From contig CAVPVK010000012.1 of the NCBI GenBank assembly GCA_963709175.1, forward strand, positions 496,001 to 560,000: a stretch of 64,000 nt of DNA. Direction: 5' to 3'. Position 1 is the first letter of the stretch, and each line of letters begins with the position of its first letter. Below the pieces are notes generated by a model. That model was not told where the DNA came from. It did no database searches and was given only the letters and a program-made list of their open reading frames with translations. This DNA is from JANXQG01 sp963709175 (lineage in GTDB: Bacteria; Planctomycetota; Planctomycetia; Pirellulales; Thermoguttaceae). Below are positions 51,401-60,416 of this stretch, piece after piece. The translations under genes were made by a program, and so were the position numbers.

Positions 51401-54400
51401 TCGCCGGTTACCTTGAACAATGGCGCGTTGATCCTGGCCGCGACCTCCACGTCGCCTCTTAGCGTCGATATCATATCCGCCAATCCGGTGACGCTGGCCG
51501 GCACCAACGATTCGATCATCGCCGGCCTGGGCGGGACGTCCGGCCTGGCGGTTCCCAACGGCACTGTCACTTTGGCCGGCTCGGCTGCCTTGCCCGTCGC
51601 GGCGGGGCAGACGCTCAACGTGGGCGTCACCGATGGCTATACCATGAACTTTGCCCTGACCTTCAGCAATAGCGGAACGATCTCCGCCGGTCCGGGCAAC
51701 ATTACCTTGTCGGCCAGCAATCTGGCCGTGCCGGGCACCTTGAGCGCCACCAGCGGCGGCACCCTCACCATGACCGCTGGCCCGAGCGGCTTCATCAGCA
51801 GCGGGGTCTACAGCCCGGCTGCCGGCGGCGTCGTCTACCTGGCGGATCCTTACTCCGGACCGCTGGCCAACCTGCAGGCGCAGCCGCAGGGCATCCTGGC
51901 CATCGCCAATAACACCACCAGTGGCACGCTGGACATCGTCGGCGGGGCCTACGTGGCCATGGCCAATGTTCCTTCGGGCCCGCCACCCTGGAACTTGACG
52001 GCGGCACGCTGGCTGGCTACCAGAACGTGGTTCTGCCGAATCCCCTGACCTTCGGGCCGGCCGCGACGGCCAATTTTGGCGGCACTGCTACGGTCGAGTT
52101 GACTGCCCCGCTGAGCTTGTCCAGCGGCACGTACACGATCAACGACCCCAACGGCGTGGCAAACCTGGCCGGCCCGATTAGCGACGCTGGCACGCTGGTC
52201 ATCAACGGCAACCCCACGCTCTCCGCTGCGATCAGCGGGACCGGGGCCGTGACCGTTAACGCTAGCCCCACGCTTTCCGGCTCCAGCACCTACTCCGGCG
52301 GCACGACCTTCAATCCGGGGGCCAATGCCACGATCACCAACAACCTGGCCCTGGGTACGGGCACGATCACCTTCAATAACGGCGGGTTCCAAATGACCAC
52401 GCCCAATGCCATTCCCACGCCTTGGACGATCGCCGCCAACCAGGCGGCCGTCTTTAGCGGCACCAACGCCATCCAGCTCTCCGGCAACGGTGCGCTGCCG
52501 GCTGGCAATGAGACCATCCACATTCCCAACGCCGCGACGGTGACTCTCTCCGGCCCGATCACTGGCGCCGGGGCCATGGCCACCAACGGCGGCGTGCTGG
52601 TTCTCGACAATCCCACGAGCACCTTCAGCGGCGGTGTCAGTCTCCAAGGCTCCAGCGGCACCATCGACGTCCGCGGCGCCAGCACGTTGCCCAGCGGGGC
52701 AACAGGCAGCGGCGTCACCAGCGGCCCCTTGGGTACGGGCGCGATCACCCTGGGCAGCGGCAGCGGGCCGGTGGCTTTGGTCAACAACGGGACCGTTCCC
52801 TCGATCCTGGGCAACCAGGTCAACCTGGTGAACAATATCACCTTCAGCAGCGCCGCGGGACTGACATTGAGCGGCCCAGTCAGCTTGCAGGGGACGATCA
52901 ACATCTCCGTGGGCGGCAATAGCAACATTGCCATCACGGGCCCGGTTTCCGGGGTGGGACTCAACCTCTCCAGCATCACGGGAGCGGGCAGCTTGACGCT
53001 CACGAACACCAACTCCTACAACGGCACGACCTCGATAACGGCCGGAACGCTCATTGCCGGTGACAACGCCTTCAGTGGTTTCGCGAGCGTTTTCGGCAAC
53101 GCAACAACCCCGATCACCATCGGCGGTTCCAGTCTGCCGGCGGCCCTGGTCGCCGGTGGTCCGTTGAGCCTGGGCTACGGCGTGGAGATCGACCTGCCGG
53201 TGCTGGTGCAAGCCACGGCCGGCCCGACGACGCTGGGCGACATCACCGCCGGCGACGCGACGCTGCCCAACAACGGCGGCGGCAGCTATACCGGCAACGG
53301 TGCGGCCTTCAATGGGCAGATCACTATCAACCGCAACGTCACGCTCAGCGCGGCGCCGGGCGGTTCGGTGGCCTTCAGCGGCGGCATCAACGACATCGTG
53401 TCCGGCGGCACCACCAGCACCGGAAGCGGTATCACGGCCGCCTCGGCGGGCAACGGCAACGTGAGCCTGGCGAACACCAACAGTTACACGGGGGCGACGA
53501 CCGTGGCCAGCGGCCAATTGACGCTGGACTACAGCTATTTAACCCCGAACAACAACGGTACGCTGGGCGGCATCGTACCTCCCACTTCACCGTTGGTCCT
53601 CAGCGGCGGCACCCTGGCCTTCACCAACAACGGCACGGCGGGCGGCATCAACGAGACCATCGCTACCACGCAGGTGACGGGGTTCGGCTCGACCATTGCG
53701 ATCAACGACCCCAACGGAAATGGAGTGACAGGTCAACCTGGGTGCGATCACCCGCAGCGGCGGCGTGCTCGACCTGCCGGTCAACAGCGCGGCCTTCACC
53801 ACCAGCAACCAGAATGTCAACGGCATCCTGGGCGGCTACCTGACGGTCAACGGCTACCAGGATTGGGCGGCCAACGACGGCAACGGCAACGTCGTGGCCT
53901 TCTCGACCGTGGGCACGTACTCCCCGGATAGCTACAGGCCGACGAACAACGTCGATGTGGTCACCGGACGGCACGGTTCCACTCGGGTGCCACCGCCAAC
54001 AGCCTGCGGTTCAACACCGCCACGGCATCCAGCCTGCAACTGAACTGCATACGCTCACCCTGGGCACGGGCGGCATCCTCGTAACACCCAGTGCGGGATC
54101 GACGCTCCTGGGCATCCGGGGCGGCTCGATCACCGTTTCCGGATCGACCGCCTCGAATACTCTGGCTCCGACCTGGTGGTCATTCAGGGCAACACCACCG
54201 CGCCGTTCACGATCGGCTTCGGCGATCGTGGACAACGGCAGCACCTCGGTCGGGTTGACCAAGGGCGGTCCCGGCGACTTGATTTTGAACGGTGCCAACA
54301 CCTTTACCGGCCCGATCACCGTCAGTGCCGGCACGCTGCAGTTGGGCGACGGACTTGCCCGGCCACGACACCGTGCTCAGCGGCAACATCGCCAACAACG

Positions 54401-55862
54401 GCGCCTAGTGGTCAACCTTAACGGCAACCAGAGCTACGCCGGCACGATCAGTGGGCTGGGCAGCGTGACTAAGGGCGGCACGGGCACCCTCACGCTGACG
54501 GCAGCACAATCCTACGGCGGTCCTACGGTCATCACGCAAGGCACGGTGAAGCTGCAGGGCGGATCCAACATTCCTACCGCCGGCCTGCTGGGCGAGTGGC
54601 TGATGAACGGCAACGCCAAAGATAGCTCGGGCAACGGTTACAACGGGACGCCGGTGAACAATCCGACCTTTAGTCCCAATGGCGGCCAGGGCGGGGCCCC
54701 CTGCCTGCAGCTCAGCGGCAACGGCGATTTCGTCTACGTGAACGACGGCACCCCGACGCAAAGCGTCTTCGACGGTGGCAGCGTGATGTCCGTCTCCGCC
54801 TGGGTCAAGGGATGGCCCGGCACCTGGGAAGCGTGGGTCAGCAAGGACGGCGAGCCCGCCGGTTGGCAGATGCGTCGATACGGTAGCGACAACCAACTGT
54901 GCTTCACGATGCGCGGCGTCAGCACCAACGACTATGAGGGCAATAGCACTGCGGTCAGCGACGGCAATTGGCACATGGTGACCATGACCTACGACGCCAA
55001 CGGCGGCGCCAACAACGAGTCGATCTACATCGACGGCGTGTTGGACGCGCAGACCACGGCGACTGGGACGGTCTCGGCCGCCGACGACTTCCTGGGCTTC
55101 GGCGCCAAGGATACCTCCAACAACGGCACTCCGAATTGGAATTCCTTCTTCGCCTGCAGCATGGACGACATCTTGTTCTACCGCGCGGCCCTCGGCGCCG
55201 CGCAGGTGCAGCAGATCTATAGCGCCAGTGCCAACGGCGGCCTTGCGGCCGCCCCCAGTAGCCTTCTGCCCACCACCACCCCGCTAACGATTGCTTCCGG
55301 GGCCACGCTTGACTTGGCCGGCGGCAACCAGCAGGTCGCCTCGCTTTCGGACTACACGCACGGCAGCGGCGGCAGCATAATCAACAGCAACACGGCCGCT
55401 GCGTCGGTGTTGACCATAAGCCTCACTGGTGCTACGAGCACCTTCAGCGGCTCGATCGGCGGCGGTGCGCTGGGTGCGGTGGACCTGGTGAAGAGCGGCA
55501 GCGGTACGCAAGTCGTGGCCGGATCGATACTTGGCTCCGGGAGCGTGCTCGTCGATGCGGGCACGCTGATCCTCAGCGGCACCGACAGTTACACCGGCGG
55601 CACGACAGCCGCGGGCGGGACGCTGTTGATCACCACGGCCTCCGCCTTGCCCGCCGACCAGAGCTTGGTGATCGGCGGCGGCGGAACGTTCATCTTCGAT
55701 CCAACGGCAACGGCCTCCGCGGTATCCGGCCTATCGTCGGCTGCGGTGGCGTCGTCCGGGCGTGATGGTATAGCCGCGGTGCCCGAACCGGGCACGCTGG
55801 CCCTCTTGGCCGCTGCGGCGCTGCTTGGCTGCGGCGTTTGCTGGAGGAGGAAGAGAGGCTAG
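45450..55862 (+). CDS. Giant surface protein C: beta-strand-repeat protein with PA14 and LamG modules and PEP-CTERM signal, many frameshifts
   Basis: Bridged length is about 3470 residues. ATG 45450 follows GAGG at a good distance; signal peptide LSWAVLGVLFLAAMVPLQAGA. Modules in order: an N-terminal domain to about 46310; PATR repeats; PA14 at about 47180-47790 (YTGYFYAPTTGTYTFATNS, DDNSRLWINN); repeats; LamG-like at about 49320-50030; a second PA14 at about 50430-51010; repeats; LamG_3 at about 54580-55240 (VMSVSAWVKG, GNWHMVTMTYD); and AVPEPGTLALLAAAALLGC with a CWRRKRG tail. It does not share long identical DNA with A or B. Single-base shifts are seen at about 45606, 46758, 50160, 51980 and 53730, and about seven compensating ones lie between 53966 and 54410. 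Read through, all segments make good protein, so the gene is either badly sequenced or newly decaying. Confidence 0.75.
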
Positions 55863-55901
55863 GCTTCAGATAGACCGACCTTAATTCGACCCTAGTCAAT
55901 C

Positions 55902-55960
55902 AACCGGCTGTCGCGGTGGGCTCTCCCGAGCTTGGATCCGCCGTGGCAGCCGGTTTTTTT
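55902..55960 (+). terminator. Rho-independent terminator after gene C
   Basis: A 15-bp stem, AACCGGCTGTCGCGG (55902) against CCGTGGCAGCCGGTT (to 55955), with two G-U pairs, followed by seven T. It sits 40 bases after the stop of gene C in the right orientation. Its right half resembles an element at 58291-58322. Confidence 0.6.
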
Positions 55961-56019
55961 GCGCGCCGCGTTTTAGTTTCCCATCGCCTATTACCCCGGC
56001 AAGGACGTTGATCAATGGA

Positions 56020-56062
56020 AACCCGACGCGTAAGCGAGGAAACCTCGCTTGCGCGTCGGGTT
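56020..56062. repeat. Long palindrome with 20-bp arms (AACCCGACGCG type)
   Basis: Arms of 20 bases (56020-56039 and 56043-56062) pair with a single mismatch around a 3-base AAA loop. The central motif is ACCCGACGCGTAAGCGAGG. This type of palindrome is familiar from planctomycete genomes as a dispersed repeat; only one copy is seen here. Confidence 0.6.
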
Positions 56063-56152
56063 ACTATAAGGACGTTTCGCACCGGGCTTGACGGCCTTTC
56101 CCGCGGATGTAGAATGGCCATTGGTTTTCAAGCAAACAAGGAAATCCCTAGC

Positions 56153-56284
56153 ATGTCCGGAAGCAGCAAGGCCCGCAGTGACAAGCGGCGGAAGCGGATC
56201 CGTCAGAAGCGCAACGCAGAGAAGGCTCTGGCCCACAAGGCGACAGCCGCCACGACGCAAGCACCGCCGGCTGTGGCGAATTGA
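56153..56284 (+). CDS. Small basic protein of 43 residues
   Basis: The protein begins MSGSSKARSDKRRKRIRQKR and ends in a low-complexity Ala/Thr/Pro tail. Eleven of the first 25 residues are Lys or Arg, suggesting nucleic acid or ribosome contact. AAGGA stands about nine bases before the ATG. The frame is open upstream to 56015, but that part runs through the palindrome and is not protein-like. It may be conserved or may be a chance frame; no family was recognised. Confidence 0.4.
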   Translation: MSGSSKARSDKRRKRIRQKRNAEKALAHKATAATTQAPPAVAN

Positions 56285-56307
56285 GGCAACTCGGCGGCGG
56301 CGTGCCG

Positions 56308-56331
56308 CAGAACGGAGTGAATTCCGTTCTG
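56308..56331. repeat. Palindrome CAGAACGGA-GTGAAT-TCCGTTCTG, copy 2
   Basis: Perfect 9-bp arms with a 6-base loop. The core is the reverse complement of the 13474-13491 type (CGGAATTCACTCCG). It lies between convergent genes, 24 bases after the small basic protein gene, so it could terminate both transcripts. Confidence 0.5.
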
Positions 56332-56338
56332 CGTGGAC

Positions 56339-56373
56339 CGTAGCCGAAACGAGCTTGCGCAGGTCCGGCCTAG
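56339..56373. repeat. Dispersed palindrome, AGGCCGGAAC family, copy 2 (imperfect)
   Basis: CGTAGCCGAAACGAGCTTGC followed by GCAGGTCCGGCCTAGC lines up with the copies at 21684 and 60876. The left arm has changes, so the hairpin is imperfect. Confidence 0.55.
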
Positions 56374-56380
56374 CGGGCAG

Positions 56381-57787
56381 CTATCCGAGTGCGAACCTCG
56401 CTTGGAAGAAGCGGAGGTATTTCGGCTCGTGGACCATCTTCAGGCCGCGGGCATGGCGGCGATTGTCGTAGACCGCGGCCACGGACTCAGCCGTTACGTC
56501 CATGTGTGCCTGCGTGTAAACGCGGCGGGGAATGGTCAGGCGCACGAGTTCCAACTTCGGGTAATGGTGCTTGCCGGTCGCTGCATCCCGGCCCGCGGAG
56601 ACGATGCCCCGCTCCATCGCCCGCACGCCCGAGTCAACGTACAGCTCGGCGGCCAGGGCCTGCGCGGGGAAATCGTCCTGGGGAACGTGGGGGTAGAAGG
56701 CTTTGGCGTCGAGAAAGACGGCGTGACCGCCGATGGGCTGGACGATTGGGATGCCCCAATCGATGAGCTTTTGGCCGAGGTATTCGACCTGGCCGATGCG
56801 TGCGCGGATGTGGTCGTCGGCCACCGATTCGACAATTCCCCGGGCCATGGCTTCCATGTCGCGGCCGGCCATGCCGCCGTAGGTGTGCAGCCCTTCGTAA
56901 ACGACGACCAGGTTGGCGGCTTCTTCGTAGAGGGCCACATCGTTCAGGGCCAGCCAGCCGCCGATATTCACCAGGGCGTCTTTCTTGCCGCTCATCGTGC
57001 AGCCGTCGGTGCAAGAGCAAATTTCCTGGAGGATTTCGGCCACGCTCTTCTGCTGGAAGCCCGGCTCGCGCTGCTGGATGAAGTAGGCGTTCTCGACCGC
57101 GCGGGTGGCGTCGAGGATAATGCGGATGCCGTGCTTTTGCGATAATGTCCGGACCTCGCGAAGGTTGCCCATCGATATCGGCTGGCCGCCGGCCATGTTC
57201 ACCGTGGCGGCCAGGCTCACATAAGGTATCCGCTGGCTGCCGACCTTCTCGATCAGCGATTCCAGCTTGCCCAGATCGACGTTGCCCTTGAAGGGGTGCG
57301 GGCAGGTCGGATCGTGGGCTTCGGGAATGATCACGTCGACGAAAGTGCCGCCGGCCAGTTCCTGGTGCAGGCGGGTGGTGGTGAAGTACATGTTGCCGGG
57401 CACAAAATCGCCCGGCTTAATGAGCATTCGCGAGAGGATGTTCTCCGCGCCGCGGCCTTGGTGGGTGGGAACGGTGTAGCGGTAGCCGTAATACTGCCGC
57501 ACGGCCTCTTCCAGGTGGTAGAAGTTGCGGCTGCCGGCATAGGCCTCGTCGCCCAGCATCATGCCGGCCCACTGCCAGTCGCTCATGGCACTGGTGCCGC
57601 TGTCGGTCAGGAGGTCGATGTAGACGTCCTCGCTGCGGAGGAGGAAAGTGTTGTACCCGGCCGTGGCAATCGCTTGTTCGCGATGGTCGCGGCTGGTCAT
57701 TTTCAGCGGCTCGACGACTTTCACTTTCCAGGGCTCAGCCCAGGAACGGCGGGGCGGACGGTTCGATAGTTGCGGATCGATGGACAA
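56381..57787 (-). CDS. tpl: Tyrosine phenol-lyase (beta-tyrosinase), PLP-dependent
   Basis: The protein has 468 residues. Tyrosine phenol-lyase splits L-tyrosine to phenol, pyruvate and ammonia. The sequence is closer to TPL than to tryptophanase: YFTTTRLH carries the Thr of TPL (about residue 136; tryptophanase has FDTTQ), GVRAMERG has the Arg that contacts the substrate phenol side (about 393; tryptophanase differs), and LRFFQARF has the Phe (about 460) where tryptophanase has His. The PLP lysine is in MSGKKDALVNIGG (about 269). The N-terminal 12 extra residues lack a signal peptide, so it is cytoplasmic. No transporter or regulator gene is beside it. A fold-back region with repeats lies 115-205 bases upstream of its start. 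Tryptophanase remains an alternative activity. Confidence 0.88.
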   Translation of the reverse strand: MSIDPQLSNRPPRRSWAEPWKVKVVEPLKMTSRDHREQAIATAGYNTFLLRSEDVYIDLLTDSGTSAMSDWQWAGMMLGDEAYAGSRNFYHLEEAVRQYYGYRYTVPTHQGRGAENILSRMLIKPGDFVPGNMYFTTTRLHQELAGGTFVDVIIPEAHDPTCPHPFKGNVDLGKLESLIEKVGSQRIPYVSLAATVNMAGGQPISMGNLREVRTLSQKHGIRIILDATRAVENAYFIQQREPGFQQKSVAEILQEICSCTDGCTMSGKKDALVNIGGWLALNDVALYEEAANLVVVYEGLHTYGGMAGRDMEAMARGIVESVADDHIRARIGQVEYLGQKLIDWGIPIVQPIGGHAVFLDAKAFYPHVPQDDFPAQALAAELYVDSGVRAMERGIVSAGRDAATGKHHYPKLELVRLTIPRRVYTQAHMDVTAESVAAVYDNRRHARGLKMVHEPKYLRFFQARFALG

Positions 57788-57902
57788 AAGCGCGTTTCAC
57801 TTTTTCTGGGTGATCAGTGGGAAACTGGTAGCGTATCGCCTTTCGACTCAGCTGGCAAGATGCGGGCAATGGCGCGTGGCGCGGTAAGAGCTGAAACCTG
57901 GG

Positions 57903-57990
57903 ATTTCAGATATTTCAGATAGCGTTTTCAGAATTTCAGAATTGACTACTGAAATTCGAGATATCTGAGAGTTCAAACTTGCAGTTTGAA
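57903..57990. repeat. Cluster of TTTCAGA direct repeats and inverted copies
   Basis: ATTTCAGAT occurs twice in tandem (57903-57920), followed by TTTTCAGAA and TTTCAGAA. Inverted TGAAATT and ATATCTGA lie at 57950-57968, and a perfect 8-bp hairpin TTCAAACT-TGC-AGTTTGAA at 57972-57990. On the minus strand this reads as repeated CTGAAAT boxes about 115-205 bases upstream of the tpl start. It may be an operator array or a fold-back element. Confidence 0.5.
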
Positions 57991-58184
57991 ATACCCCGGG
58001 CGAAAGAATTTTCTTGCGCCTTTTTAGGCAGCGTGGCTTCCGAGTTTGCAGCATTTCACTGGTTCCAGTTGCCAGCGCGCTGAAAAAATCTCTGTCGCTT
58101 CACAAGGGAGTCGCCCGGGCGGTAACATTACCTATGCATGGCCGCTTTGCGATGCGGCGACGAACGTGTTAGCTACCCGAACCT

Positions 58185-58322
58185 CGGCTGCCGTGGCAGT
58201 ACAATAGCCCTCGAAACGCACTCTGACCCCCTCGCCGGCTTTAACCCTGGCCGGCAATGGTTGGCCAACCCAGGGCCGACCGCGTTTCGCAGAGCTTGGA
58301 TCAGCCACGGCAGCCGCTTTTT
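58185..58322. repeat. Element with perfect 13-bp terminal inverted repeats
   Basis: CGGCTGCCGTGGC (58185-58197) and GCCACGGCAGCCG (58304-58316) are perfect complements, 106 bases apart, followed by CTTTTTC. The right end (GAGCTTGGATC then A, GCC, then ACGGCAGCCG) is similar to the terminator after gene C. The plus strand has no gene upstream to terminate, so this is more likely a small inserted element. Confidence 0.5.
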
Positions 58323-58331
58323 CTTGCTGCC

Positions 58332-60416
58332 TCACTGCTCGTCGCGAGCGATGTAGCAGACCAGCGACCGGCTCTCCAGGTCGATGGTCCAGTCGGGGGG
58401 CGGGGCCGGTCCGTCCAAATCGGGGTAGATATCCTTGGGTGAAGGCACGCCCGTATTAACGAACTGCCACCAGTTGCACGGGCGGGCGATCGGCGGAATG
58501 ACGAATTTCTGCGGGGCACCGCCGCCATGGAACATGAGCAGCAGGTGGTGGTTGGGCGGGTCCATGGGATCGGTCCGCGGCACGGCGCCCAAGAGGCACA
58601 TCAGACTGTTGCCGCCATGCGACCAGTCTACGGCACCACCGAAGGGGTTGTACCAGCTCACATCAGGCAGACCGCCCGTTCGCGTGGGCTGTCCGGTGAG
58701 GAAATCGATCTGGCGCGTCGTCGGCTCCCGCCGCCGGAAGGCGATCAGGGCCTGCACGAAGCGGATCAGCGCGGCGTTTCGCGGCACGAGTTTCCAGTCG
58801 AACCAGGACAGCTCGTTGTCCTGGCAATAGGCGTTGTTATTGCCCTGTTGCGTCCGCCGGCACTCGTCGCCGAAAAGGATCATCGGCACGCCCTGGCTGA
58901 GCAGGTTTGAGGCCATGAAGTTCTTGAGTTGGCGAACGCGGAGCGTCTCAATGGAACGCCGCGTGGTGGACCCCTCTTGCCCGTAATTACAACTGTAGTT
59001 GTTGTTGTCGCCGTCGCGGTTACCCTCGCCGTTGGCCTCGTTGTGCTTCCAATTGAAGCTCACCAGGTCGTTAAGAGTAAAGCCGTCGTGGGAGGTGATG
59101 AAGTTGATGCTGTGGTAGGGCTGGCGGCCACTGGCCTGATAGAGATCGCTGGAGCCAGCCAGCCGCGTGGCCAGCGGACCAATCATGTTCGGATCTCCCC
59201 GCCAGAAGCGCCGCATATCGTCGCGGTAACGACCGTTCCACTCGGCCCAGCGCAGGCTGCCGAAAGTGCCCACCTGATACGCCCCCGCCGCATCCCAGGC
59301 CTCGGCAATGATCTTGGTGTCGGCCAACTGCGGGTCCTCGCTGATCGTCTCCACAACGGGCGGATTGGGCACCAGGTTCCCCTCGCGGTCACGGCTGAGG
59401 ATCGAAGCCAGGTCGAAGCGGAACCCGTCCACGTGGTAGTTGTGCACCCAATGCCGCAGGCAATCGAAGATCATCTCGCGGACGATGGGGTGATTGCCGT
59501 TGAGCGTATTTCCGCAACCGGTGTAGTTGCGATAATGCTGGCCGCCGTTTTCCAGCATGTAGTAGACGCGGTTCTCCAGTCCCTTGAGGCTGATCGTCGG
59601 ACCGCGATCGTTCCCCTCGGCGGTGTGGTTGAAGACTACGTCGAGAATCACCTCGATGTCGGCGGCGTGCAGCGCCCGGACCATCTCCTTGAACTCGCGA
59701 ACCTGAGCCCCCGGCTCCTTGCTCAGGGCGTAGCCGCGGTGCGGGGCGAAAAAGCACAGGGGATCGTAGCCCCAGTAATTCGACCTCGGCGGTGGATTGC
59801 CGAAACAGTCGAGGATGGGAAACTCGTGCACCGGCATCAATTCAATCGCCGTGATCCCCAGCGATTTCAAATAGGGGATCTTTTCGATGATCCCCAGATA
59901 CGTGCCGGGGGCCTCAACCTTGCTGGTAGGCGATTGCGTAAAACCGCGAACGTGGGTCTCGTAGATGATCGTCTCCGCCAAGGTGCGGCGGAGGTGCCGA
60001 TCGCCCTGCCAGTCAAACTCGTCGCTGATCACCACGCACTTGGGCGGACGGAGAATTCCTCCCTCGGCGGGCAAGAAATCGCCCCCAAGGGCCTTGCAAT
60101 AGGGATCGATCAGCCGGGCCTGGGGATCAAAGCGGTAGCCTCGCAACGGTTCATAGGGCCCGTCGGCTTGAAAATGGTAGAGCTGCCCCGGCATTGTCCC
60201 GGGCACGAAAACGCTCCAAACATGTCCCCAGCGGTTCAGATCGGGATCGAATTGAATAATGTCGGCGGGATCGGGGTCTTCTACACGGTCATAGAGCAGG
60301 ACTCGCATGGCCGTCGCGCTGCGGCTGAAGACTACGAACTGAACCCCTCCATCGTGTACTATAGCACCGTAAGGGAGGGGGTGCGCAAACTTGAGTGCAG
60401 CTTGCCTCTGCGACAT
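58332..60416 (-). CDS. glgX: Glycogen debranching enzyme GlgX (GH13_11, isoamylase type)
   Basis: The protein has 694 residues from the start chosen. It hydrolyses alpha-1,6 branches of glycogen or limit dextrin in the cytoplasm. The N-terminal CBM48 domain (about 1-150) holds FVVFSRSATAMRVLLYD. The GH13 barrel has the standard motifs: VILDVVFNHT, DGFRFDLAS with the nucleophile Asp, IIAEAWD with the acid Glu, and INFITSHDG. The C-terminal beta domain completes it. The frame is open to 60566, but the family opening QAALKFAHPLPYGAIV follows ATG 60416, so this start is preferred; ATG 60491 is possible. No other glycogen gene is near. Confidence 0.93.
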   Translation of the reverse strand: MSQRQAALKFAHPLPYGAIVHDGGVQFVVFSRSATAMRVLLYDRVEDPDPADIIQFDPDLNRWGHVWSVFVPGTMPGQLYHFQADGPYEPLRGYRFDPQARLIDPYCKALGGDFLPAEGGILRPPKCVVISDEFDWQGDRHLRRTLAETIIYETHVRGFTQSPTSKVEAPGTYLGIIEKIPYLKSLGITAIELMPVHEFPILDCFGNPPPRSNYWGYDPLCFFAPHRGYALSKEPGAQVREFKEMVRALHAADIEVILDVVFNHTAEGNDRGPTISLKGLENRVYYMLENGGQHYRNYTGCGNTLNGNHPIVREMIFDCLRHWVHNYHVDGFRFDLASILSRDREGNLVPNPPVVETISEDPQLADTKIIAEAWDAAGAYQVGTFGSLRWAEWNGRYRDDMRRFWRGDPNMIGPLATRLAGSSDLYQASGRQPYHSINFITSHDGFTLNDLVSFNWKHNEANGEGNRDGDNNNYSCNYGQEGSTTRRSIETLRVRQLKNFMASNLLSQGVPMILFGDECRRTQQGNNNAYCQDNELSWFDWKLVPRNAALIRFVQALIAFRRREPTTRQIDFLTGQPTRTGGLPDVSWYNPFGGAVDWSHGGNSLMCLLGAVPRTDPMDPPNHHLLLMFHGGGAPQKFVIPPIARPCNWWQFVNTGVPSPKDIYPDLDGPAPPPDWTIDLESRSLVCYIARDEQ

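Larger units (their letters stand above)
57788..58331. other. Intergenic region upstream of tpl: direct repeats, fold-backs and a long-range inverted repeat
   Basis: No gene is supported. The region holds the repeat cluster at 57903-57990 and the element at 58185-58322, both listed separately. The sequence between (57991-58184) is partly T-rich and otherwise unremarkable. It includes the tpl promoter, which I could not place. Confidence 0.55.

Noticed and set aside
27103..55862. CRISPR array or tandem repeat DNA
   Set aside because: Repeats are degenerate protein-coding units of variable length, not short identical repeats with spacers.
55700..55862. C-terminal autotransporter barrel domain
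   Set aside because: All three giant genes end in a PEP-CTERM signal with one hydrophobic helix and a basic tail; no barrel strands are present.
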